Source: Hysterangium stoloniferum
Lineage: Eukaryota; Basidiomycota; Agaricomycetes; Hysterangiales; Hysterangiaceae
Assembly (NCBI GenBank): GCA_015178975.1
Contig: WHVD01000052.1
Coordinates: 434,001 to 498,000 of the forward strand
DNA: 64,000 nt
Reading direction: 5' to 3'
A program made the translations under genes and the position numbers. Position 1 is the stretch's first letter. The number at the start of each line of letters is the position of its first letter. This document shows, piece by piece, positions 57,267 to 64,000 of this stretch. Under the pieces are notes generated by a model that worked only from the letters and a program-made list of their open reading frames with translations, had not been told where the DNA came from and did not search any database.

Positions 57267-58607
57267 TCAAATTTCTTCTCCTTTCTTTTTCCAGTATTCA
57301 TCTATACACTCTGTGGTATCAAAACTCCTCACTCCTTGCCAAGTTACATCTTCATATCCCTTCCATTTTACAAGGTACTCTCTGAACTTTCCTTTTCCTC
57401 TATGGTTTATTATTTCCTCAATTTCATATGCCTCATCTGTCTCATCCATATCTTCATCATCACCTAACTCCATACTCAGAAAATTTCTTTGAAGCTTGAG
57501 CATCTCCTGAGCATTACTTCTACTATCTGTCAATGATGGGAGATTTTCATATGTTTCAATATTTTCATCTTTCCAGTAGTCAAACTCTGAAGATAACCAT
57601 GAAGAGTGATGAGGTTGAGGTTGAATACCACCTAAAATTACAAACTTCTTCACATTTAATAAGAGACATCCAAGCTTTAACTGGGTTGTGAATACCTCAT
57701 CATCAGAAACTCTAACACCTCCTTCATTACTGAGCGTCTTAAATGTGGTAGCCAACTCTCCAAAAGTAGCTTCAATCTTAGACCTGAAACTACCAAACAT
57801 TTTGTTAAAGGTACTCTCTTCCTTTGACAATTCTATACCTTTTGATTTACGTATAGGTATACAGAAGTTAATCATATCTAATTCTGTATTACTTGTTATC
57901 TTTGTAAGGTGTAAGGGATATCCCCCATCTAAAGCAATACAATCTAGTTTGTCTATATACTTTTCCAATTTCATCTTTACAAACATGACTCCATCTGAAT
58001 TATCTTTACAGGGTGCTAACTTTGATGTGAATAGAACCATACAAACTTGTGTCCGAAGTCCACATTTCTTGAGTTTATATGAATACATATCTTCACTCTT
58101 CTCACCAATAACACTTGCTCTAGTATCATGACCATCTATCATTAATGTTACATGTCTAAACAATGGAGGATTTTTCTGTGCAGAATGAATGCGTATATCA
58201 ATAGTTGAGAACATAGAAATGAGCATAGTTGAGATCCTTTTATCAAGATCATTACCTTGTTTTTCATAGAATTTTCTAAACATATCATAATAACTACTTC
58301 TAGGTATAAAGTTTCCCATATCATTTATGGAACAGCCTTGAAGTAATTGATATAGTATTAAAAGTCCTTTCTCCACATTTCTATAGGGTCCAGGATAATC
58401 TTGGGTGGCAAAGACCACAACAAGGAAGAAAAAGACTGGAATAATACCAAGTCTCTGAAGAACAATATCCTTAATGTGACTAATTGTATCAATAGGTTTG
58501 ATATCAGACCTATGATACTTGGATGGTTTGATTTGAGGCCATTCCTTATAAAGGAACTTCCATTGTTGGTCCATTAACTTATTAAACTCCTCATTTAGAG
58601 GAGACAT
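57267..58607 (-). CDS. DDE transposase with C-terminal chromodomain
   Basis: The open frame gives 446 aa. The middle part fits the DDE_Tnp_4 type (PIF/Harbinger and IS5-like relatives): D158 in MIDGHDTR, D227 in ALDGGYP and E279 in SKIEATFGEL, with the FRSKIEATFGELATTFKTL helix typical of this group. The N-terminal 130 residues are helical with a hydrophobic patch (IIPVFFFLVVVFAT). An acidic linker (GDDEDMDETDE) leads to a chromodomain at 394-443 (YEIEEIINHRGKGKFREYLV, then KWKGYE, then W and C-terminal helix). A chromodomain is common in gypsy integrases but unusual on this transposase type; it could guide insertion to marked chromatin. No intron is needed. The superfamily placement is moderately sure. 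Confidence 0.75.
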   Translation of the reverse strand: MSPLNEEFNKLMDQQWKFLYKEWPQIKPSKYHRSDIKPIDTISHIKDIVLQRLGIIPVFFFLVVVFATQDYPGPYRNVEKGLLILYQLLQGCSINDMGNFIPRSSYYDMFRKFYEKQGNDLDKRISTMLISMFSTIDIRIHSAQKNPPLFRHVTLMIDGHDTRASVIGEKSEDMYSYKLKKCGLRTQVCMVLFTSKLAPCKDNSDGVMFVKMKLEKYIDKLDCIALDGGYPLHLTKITSNTELDMINFCIPIRKSKGIELSKEESTFNKMFGSFRSKIEATFGELATTFKTLSNEGGVRVSDDEVFTTQLKLGCLLLNVKKFVILGGIQPQPHHSSWLSSEFDYWKDENIETYENLPSLTDSRSNAQEMLKLQRNFLSMELGDDEDMDETDEAYEIEEIINHRGKGKFREYLVKWKGYEDVTWQGVRSFDTTECIDEYWKKKGEEI

Positions 58608-58742
58608 TGATATGGTAAGTATACAATACTAGGCCAATTTGGAAATATTCAATTTAAGAGAGATAATTGAAGTTATTGTTATTCTACTATATGGGTATAA
58701 TAATGAAAAATGAATTATTCTGATCCTAATCCTATTAGGTAG

Positions 58743-58759
58743 GATATAAGTATATATCA
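58743..58759 (+). promoter_or_regulatory. TATA-rich promoter of the plus-strand gene block
   Basis: gatataagtatatatc lies 22-38 bp before the ATG at 58781 in the 173-bp gap between two divergent genes. By position and sequence it is a plausible TATA box; the divergent transposase would share this control region. Confidence 0.4.
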
Positions 58760-58780
58760 CTCTACAATCTTTACAAATCA

Positions 58781-59281
58781 ATGTCTACTTGTTCAACCTC
58801 ACTCCTTATTAAACCCACTGATTATAACTGTTTTGTCCCTAACAAAACAGTTATAATCACAAGAACTAGGGAACCAAACCCTGATATTCCAACATATTTT
58901 CAGATTACTATTACAGATCCCAAGAACAAAACATACTATATCAATTATGAAAGTTTAGAATTAAGTCCACCCTACACATTTCAAGATAAGATTGATTTCC
59001 CTTTCTTATCTGAACAAATGGGGCATTACTATTTTATATATTTTATAGGCCTTGAACCAATACCTTTAAGATCATATGACAATGACATACAAATGTATAA
59101 TGCTGTATTTACTCATCCAAACAGGGCAATTATAGATAAAATCACTTTTGAGGTGTTTATATCCTTCAGAAAGGAAATGTATGGATATGAAGAGAGTGTA
59201 GAAGAGAGAGTCAATGAAGTTCCAACATCTTCTGGTTGGTGGAAGGGACTACTCTCTTATTTCTTTGTTTGTTATTTCTAA
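58781..59281 (+). CDS. Unrecognised 166-aa protein of the cassette
   Basis: No family is recognised. The first ATG after the TATA-like box is used. The protein is rich in alternating hydrophobic residues (FQITITDPKNKTYYINYESL), suggesting beta strands, and ends in an aromatic, hydrophobic tail (WWKGLLSYFFVCYF) that might bind a membrane or a partner. A perfect 17-bp hairpin lies inside its first 30 codons. It heads a plus-strand block of three genes with gaps of about 100 and 17 bp, and is divergent from the transposase. It could be an accessory or structural protein; no evidence decides. Confidence 0.6.
   Translation: MSTCSTSLLIKPTDYNCFVPNKTVIITRTREPNPDIPTYFQITITDPKNKTYYINYESLELSPPYTFQDKIDFPFLSEQMGHYYFIYFIGLEPIPLRSYDNDIQMYNAVFTHPNRAIIDKITFEVFISFRKEMYGYEESVEERVNEVPTSSGWWKGLLSYFFVCYF
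58820..58858. repeat. Perfect 17-bp hairpin with 5-nt loop
   Basis: gattataactgttttgt (58820-58836), loop cccta, then the exact complement (58842-58858). It lies within the start of a reading frame. A chance 17-bp perfect palindrome at this spacing is unlikely. A protein-binding site or replication origin hairpin is possible. Confidence 0.85.
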
Positions 59282-59380
59282 CTATCATTAGCATTTGACT
59301 GTAAATTTTAAAAGGTACATTTAATTTAATAGAGAATATTGAAATTTTATGTATATTATTTAGGTAAGTATGTAAGTCTA

Positions 59381-59995
59381 ATGGAGCAAATCTTAAAGAT
59401 ATCTGTAAGTGCTGCTGAAAGTACTTCTATAAACTCTGACAACTTAGAATGCTTTTGGTATGCACCATGGAATGTTAGACTAGTATCACTTTTACAACCA
59501 CCATTATTGGTTAATCCCCAGCTATCCTTACAATATAGTATAACCAATAGGGATGATGTAGAGATACCTAAGATATTTATACCAGGCTTTGTTGTTATCC
59601 ATTATAAAAAGGAAGCACAAAGTCTATATGAATGTAAATATTTGATAGTGGAAAATAAGAGGTTAATCAATCCAGGGAAGTTAGAAGAACAAGTAGAAAA
59701 GGCAGAGGATCAGTTAAAAGAATACATGCAGGTAGTCTTTCTAGATGAGGACTATCATGGGATATTTGGAATAGTCTCTGTAGGAAGATTTTGGAAATGG
59801 TACAGATTTATTAGGAAAGATACTTCTAAGAGTCACAAGCCTAAAACTTCATGGGGGAATAAGAGTTATATCCCTAGTGATGAAGAAGAGGAAGAAGTAT
59901 TTGAAATAGAATATAAATCTAAAATACTTGATATTATGGATAATAATTCATTTGATCAACTTAAATCTAAAATTAGAAACACCTTCTTAAACTGA
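59381..59995 (+). CDS. Possible PD-(D/E)XK nuclease, 204 aa
   Basis: The start is the ATG at 59381 (MEQILKISVS); the frame upstream has no ATG. The middle part reads IPKIFIPGFVVIHYKKEAQS, then YECKYLIVENKR. The spacing of a strand ending in PG, then a strand with E-x-K (ENK), is the pattern of PD-(D/E)XK nuclease folds, though the usual PD is PG here. It is followed by a helix (EQVEKAEDQLKEYMQV) and a strand-rich part (GIFGIVSVGRFWKWYRFIRK) as in that fold. The C-terminus is acidic (DEEEEEVFEIE). If real it would cut DNA, perhaps to help the transposase; loss of the first Asp would weaken catalysis. Judged from pattern only. Confidence 0.45.
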   Translation: MEQILKISVSAAESTSINSDNLECFWYAPWNVRLVSLLQPPLLVNPQLSLQYSITNRDDVEIPKIFIPGFVVIHYKKEAQSLYECKYLIVENKRLINPGKLEEQVEKAEDQLKEYMQVVFLDEDYHGIFGIVSVGRFWKWYRFIRKDTSKSHKPKTSWGNKSYIPSDEEEEEVFEIEYKSKILDIMDNNSFDQLKSKIRNTFLN

Positions 59996-60012
59996 AATTT
60001 TAAAAGCTCTAC

Positions 60013-60366
60013 ATGATGAAATTAGATAATATGAACTTCCCTAAGGTACTTGGATATAAAGTTAGAAAAGAAAAGATCTTGGAACAGTGTAGACGACATC
60101 ATATAACTACAGAGAGTGGCTACTTGGGAGATATTAAGAGGTTAATAAGAAGAAGTGGATGTCCAATAACATTCAATATCCAGAAACATGAAGATGCTCC
60201 TAAGGGTGAAGGTGGAATGTTTATCATGTGTATCTATGAGTTTTCTCATCCTAAAGAGGAAGTAAATATTGAGGAGATTTTATCAAGATTTCCATCTACA
60301 TTTGAAGAAATAAAAAGAGATCTTGGAATAACTGGGAACCCTCAAATTTATTTAGTAGAACCCTAA
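60013..60366 (+). CDS. Unrecognised 117-aa protein of the cassette
   Basis: It starts 17 bp after the previous stop, at ATG 60013 (MMKLDNMNFPKVLGY). The N-terminal half is basic (KVRKEKILEQCRRHH, then DIKRLIRRSG), which fits nucleic-acid binding; the C-terminal half is acidic and helical (EEVNIEEILSRFPSTFEEIK). No family is recognised. Third and last gene of the plus-strand block; the long inverted repeat begins 16 bp after its stop. Confidence 0.55.
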   Translation: MMKLDNMNFPKVLGYKVRKEKILEQCRRHHITTESGYLGDIKRLIRRSGCPITFNIQKHEDAPKGEGGMFIMCIYEFSHPKEEVNIEEILSRFPSTFEEIKRDLGITGNPQIYLVEP

Positions 60367-60381
60367 TTATTTCCCATAAAT

Positions 60382-60655
60382 CCTATTTTTAAAAGGAATT
60401 TCAACTAACCCATTTCCCCATAATCCCTCTTTTTAAAAGTTATCTAAAAATCCTTTAAAATCCAATGATAAAATTAAAAATTAATGTGGAGACGTAGTGG
60501 TAACATAGGCTTAGGGGCCCCAGCCCCCAGTTAATCTTAATGGATCTTATACATAAATAATTTACCCAAATTTCAGTTGTCTTCTTACCATAATTATTCG
60601 GTGGAGGTGTAGCCGTTACTATCCAACCTTTTCTATTTTCAGGATTTACCAATAT
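60382..60655 (+). repeat. Left arm of a 270-bp inverted repeat
   Basis: From cctatttttaaaaggaattt to ttaccaatat. It pairs with 60781-61050 with few differences (a few extra bases at aggggccccag). The arm can encode the peptide NRKGWIVTATPPPNNYGKKT on the minus strand. Confidence 0.95.
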
Positions 60656-60780
60656 CTCTTTCTTAGATCTTCAATAACAATAATATCTATTTAGCAAGTT
60701 AGAGACTATATTTTGTTTAGTAAGTTAGGAACTGTATTTGAATTATTAATAGAATTTCTGAAAAGGGGAAGATAGTTGAA
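60656..60780. other. 125-bp loop between the inverted repeat arms
   Basis: AT-rich. It contains a short internal direct repetition (agcaagttagagactatatttt against agtaagttaggaactgtattt). No gene is seen. Confidence 0.6.
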
Positions 60781-61050
60781 ATATTGGTAAATCCTGAAAA
60801 TAGAAAAGGTTGGATAGTAACGGCTACACCTCCACCGAATAATTATGGTAAGAAGACAACTGAAATTTGGGTAAATTATTTATGTATAAGATCCATTAAT
60901 ATTAACTGGGGGCTGGGCTAAGCCTATGTTACCACTACATCTCCACATTAATTTTTAATTTTATCATTGGATTTTAAAGGATTTTTAGATAACTTTTAAA
61001 AAGAGGGATTATGGGGAAATAGATTAGTTGAAATTCCTTTTAAAAATAGG
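60781..61050 (-). repeat. Right arm of the 270-bp inverted repeat
   Basis: Complement of the left arm. On the plus strand it encodes the same peptide (NRKGWIVTATPPPNNYGKKT) in a frame that is open for about 57 codons, starting in the loop. It ends 21 bp before the stop codon of the next gene. Confidence 0.95.
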
Positions 61051-61071
61051 TTTAAATACTGTAGTAATATT

Positions 61072-61383
61072 TTAGGGATTTTCGGTTATTCTTACATATT
61101 CAACTAATTTCTCCACTACCTCATCATCTATAATTACCTTAAAAAATAATTTATGTTCTAGATCTTTTCCAATATTAAGAAGGAAGAATATAACATCACT
61201 ACCACAAGATTCCTCATCAAGTTTTGAAGAACCCTTCTTGACAAGTTTGATATTAAGTTCTACAACAGCTATAAGAATCTTTTTCATTTTGAAATCTAGT
61301 GACAATGATAAGACTACTATCTCACATATATGATTTATATGTTGTTCATTGAGGTTAGTGATATTGGTCTCAAGGAGATCCAT
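61072..61383 (-). CDS. Unrecognised 103-aa protein of the cassette
   Basis: Start ATG at 61383 (MDLLETNITNLNEQ). The protein is mostly helical with Leu/Ile/Val-rich patches (EIVVLSLSLDFKMKKILIAV, DVIFFLLNIGKDLEHKLFFK) and acidic residues near the end. No signal peptide and no family is recognised. It is downstream of the larger minus-strand frame, 4 bp from the end of that frame's extension, and converges on the inverted repeat. Confidence 0.5.
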   Translation of the reverse strand: MDLLETNITNLNEQHINHICEIVVLSLSLDFKMKKILIAVVELNIKLVKKGSSKLDEESCGSDVIFFLLNIGKDLEHKLFFKVIIDDEVVEKLVEYVRITENP

Positions 61384-61387
61384 TCTG

Positions 61388-62460
61388 CTACAGAATAGCA
61401 GATTGAACTTTTTTCATTTTATGTATATGTATATCTTTCTGTCTTCTATGTCTTACTACTATCTTACCAGTTCTGATATAGGTTTTGACTTTCATATCCT
61501 TCACAGCATTTTGTAAGGATTCTCCACACCTTACCTTTAGTACTTCTGAATTTTTATCTAAGACTTCTATAACAGTGCAATTCTTTCCCCTATATAAAAG
61601 TTGACCTTTTGATATAACTTGATATTTTGAATTTTATTTAAGAATTGAATATCCTACCTTGTATCTAGATATTCTCAAATCACTTATATCTTCTAAATTC
61701 TTACTAACTCTATAAATTGGGACAAGGGGAGGTGATTTTTTAGTTATATGAGTGTCAACCCAACCAAGCTTTACTCCTTTGTAATCCACAAGTCCTATAT
61801 CACTTGGTGGAAATGAACTCTCAATCCTAGGATAGAGTCCTTCTCTAGGACCAGGTATAAGTGTAATCCCCTTTTGTGACCTTTTGTATTCATCTACTAT
61901 GGTTATCCCATCATCAACCCTAACAAATTTGGTAGTATTTCCATTAAAACTATAGTTAGAAACTAATTGAATTATATCTTCCTTATTTACATTTTTTTGG
62001 AAGCCTCCTTGGATCTTTCCTGTTAAAGAATTCCACCAATGACAATATGTGAAAAACTTTCTATCTTCTAAGTAAACCATTATTATTGATTTGGAATAAA
62101 TGTTATCCACAAGTGCTCTCCATTGCTCTTCAAAAGAACTTCTATAGAATCTACATCCATTAAAATTATTTCTGATACTAATAAAGTTGTCTATATACCA
62201 TGATTTTGAAAATACCTTGTTACCATAAAACTTAACTTCAATCCTTGTCATTCCCACATCCTTTAATCTTTCTAGTGATTGTGACATTGACTCAGTAGGA
62301 TCAACATATAAATTGTGGATTCTAGATCCTAGAGTAGTCATCACATCACAGCTTTCTAGCATTTGTACAAATTTGTTATATACTTTGATCTTACATGAGT
62401 GATCTTCATTGTAAAAGGATATACAATTATCTCCAACCTTTTTTCTATCATCTATAACAT
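61388..62460 (-). pseudogene. Replication-initiator-like protein (very tentative), 5' end cut, one stop inside
   Basis: The longest ATG frame is 62362-61634 (242 aa, MLESCDVMTTLGSRI). The frame is also open upstream to 62460, reading NCISFYNEDHSCKIKVYNKF before the ATG, where it meets the direct repeat; so the gene has probably lost its start. After a TAA at 61636-61634 the same frame stays open for 76 more codons (YRGKNCTVIEVLDKNSEVLK, TYIRTGKIVVRHRR). The order KVYNKF then GMTRIEVKFYG loosely recalls the K-Y-K and R-E-R patches of rolling-circle replication initiators, but no HUH motif was found. Function is not known; both the 5' cut and the stop suggest decay, unless an intron removes the stop. 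Confidence 0.4.
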
Positions 62461-62636
62461 TTTTTTATTGTCTACTTGTGTCCAGAAAGATTCATTAGTT
62501 TGTAATGTATGAGAGAGTTTAAAACTTTTTGAAAGTTTTAAAAACCAAATTATGTTTGAATCACATCCCAGATGTTTAAATGACCTTTAGAGTATATTAG
62601 AATTTGGTATACTTAATAGTTTTCAGATATCCTCCT
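62461..62636. repeat. 176-bp direct repeat of the X terminus
   Basis: Almost the same as 57079-57254 (differences only near tgtccagaaagattcatt). The 9-bp sequence ctataacat lies just before it (62452-62460) and again overlapping its end (62635-62643). Confidence 0.9.
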
Positions 62637-62639
62637 ATA

Positions 62640-63633
62640 ACATCTAGCCGATCCTTGCAAATAATGTCGCCATGTTTTGAAAGCTTCAAATATCGCGAGT
62701 AGTTCTTTATTGTGGACATCATAGTTGAGTTTGGGCACTGAAAAAGTGCAAGTCAAAAAGCTACTGGGTGGACTTCACCATGGGTGTCCAGAATGGACAA
62801 TATTGCAGCAAGTGCATAATCCGAGGCATCATGAGTTGAACATTGGGCTTCCAGTGTGACAAAATAGGGGCAGATGTAAACACACTTTTCAATTCTTGGA
62901 ATGCCATTTGGCATTCTTCGGAGAAATTCCACAGGGTGTCTTTACAAGTAAGATGAGTGAGCGGAATGGTAATTTTTGAGTAGTTGTGAATGAAATGATG
63001 ATACAAATTGGCGAAGCCTAAAACAGACTGAATGTCCTTAACCTTTTGGGGTTCCCGCCAATCTTGAATAACTTGAATTTTAGAGTCATCGTCCCATCAT
63101 GAAACCTAAATATTCAACTGTGTCGACATCAAACGAACATTTTTTACCATTCGCAAAAAGACCATGTTTTTTTTGGAGTCTTCAGAGAACTTCATGGACA
63201 TGTTCATCATGAAGTGTAGGATCTTCGGAGAATATGAGAATGTCGTTTAAGTACACAATGACATAGATGTCGAGGAGGTTGGAAAAGACATTGTTCATAA
63301 AACATTGAAAGACTGATGGAGTGTTGATGAGGCCAAAAGGCATCACTAACCATTCGAAGGAGCCATAGCGAGTGTGAAAAACCATTTTCCATTTGTCACC
63401 TTCAGCGATCGAACCAAATGATAGGCATGTTTGAGATCTATCTTTGTATAGATTTGGGCCTTCCGAGGGGCATTGAGTAAATCAGAGATTAGTGGTAATG
63501 GGTACTTATCTTTCCGAGTGATCGGATTTAGTCCTCGAAAGTCAACGCAAAGCCGTAGGGAACCGTCTTTTTTCCAAACAAATAGGACAGGGGCTGTGAA
63601 GAGTGGTGGAAGTTCTGACCATTCTATATACAA
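62640..63633 (-). pseudogene. Ty3/gypsy reverse transcriptase and RNase H fragment
   Basis: The minus strand shows [30 protein letters not shown], then after a frame change [13 protein letters not shown] and the active site VYLNDILIF (YLND for YLDD), the RT end, and RNase H patches up to LNYDVHNKELLAIFEAFKTW and GSARCYR. There homology stops exactly where the 176-bp repeat begins. The rest of pol is at 55790-56605, so about 6 kb including the AT-rich cassette has been placed inside this retroelement. Confidence 0.85.
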
Positions 63634-63639
63634 AGAAAT

Positions 63640-64000
63640 GAGTAGAATGGGAAGAAGGATGATTCGAGTGGAGGCCTCGACTGCTATAGTTCGAGGCCTG
63701 AAGTGTTAGATAGCTCAGATAATGCTATCTATGTGGTAGCTGACACATTACCCTGATCACCACTCACTGTAGACCTAGTTTATGTCTTACGAGTGGTGGT
63801 GCTTGGGTAAAAGTGTGTCTGAGTTCTATTTGGTGCCGAGTGCACCCACAAGTATACCCAAAGCTTCGAACTAATGAACTGGTGCAATATTCAAAGAATA
63901 TAAAGGATAGAAAAATATGAATAAAATGTGTGAAATGTAAATAAAATAAAAGGAGTGTTTTGCCACAATGAAACTGTGGTAAAAGCATACTCCTCAGTGC
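63640..64000. other. Possible LTR start near the right edge
   Basis: From 63703 tgttagatagctcagataat resembles an LTR beginning, with a short inverted match to gctatctatgtgg nearby. Its partner would lie outside the window. No gene is seen. Confidence 0.3.

Noticed and set aside
57688-58131. Plus-strand open frame of 147 codons
   Set aside because: Antisense of the transposase catalytic core.
60382-61050. Simple transcription terminator
   Set aside because: Arms of 270 bp with a 125-bp loop are far too large, and eukaryotic genes do not end at such hairpins.

Overview
The window looks like a repeat-rich stretch of a filamentous fungus genome, most probably a basidiomycete of the Agaricomycetes. 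The evidence is short introns of 45-64 nt, NLR-type receptors with an alpha/beta-hydrolase, NB-ARC and tetratricopeptide (TPR) layout, a Ty3/gypsy chromovirus, the KGKQRAD motif, and broken genes resembling the DUF6699 family. The species cannot be named from the sequence.

The main theme is one family of very large NLR-like genes in four copies: A (minus, 1-2445, runs off the left edge), B (minus, 15938-20112), D (plus, 32676-37783) and E (plus, 48332-52704). All four share five introns at the same places. The N-terminal hydrolase carries an AHSLGG nucleophile motif, the NB-ARC carries a GMGGIGKT P-loop, and B, D and E continue into an array of 42-residue TPRs coded by 126-bp units. Only D reads through completely (about 1611 aa). 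B is stopped just after the P-loop, E is stopped between NB-ARC and TPR, and D and E both end on a CAG-to-TAG change inside the array.

The copies form one large imperfect palindrome. On the left, A and B are in tandem on the minus strand. On the right, D and E are in tandem on the plus strand. The spacers also match in inverted orientation (2.5-8.2 kb against 41.7-48.3 kb; 20.2-22.3 kb against 31.3-32.6 kb). The axis, at 22.8-31.3 kb, is filled by a young complete gypsy element (23313-29192, identical 302-bp LTRs, 5-bp target duplication).

Other mobile elements have landed in and around the receptors: a broken gypsy element with a Tc1 transposon inside it (8.5-15.9 kb, interrupting the B array), an 810-bp solo LTR in the D array, and a gag-only LTR element (40183-41444) in an NLR relic.

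The right end (52.7-64 kb) differs. A family of long terminal repeats ending in aggagg/cctcct and pieces of another gypsy element surround an AT-rich cassette (57255-62460) with its own genes: a DDE transposase fused to a chromodomain, a possible PD-(D/E)XK nuclease, three unrecognised small proteins, a protein with a vague replication-initiator pattern, and a 270-bp inverted repeat between the two convergent gene blocks. Direct repeats of 176 bp flank the cassette. It is the best candidate for an undescribed element here.
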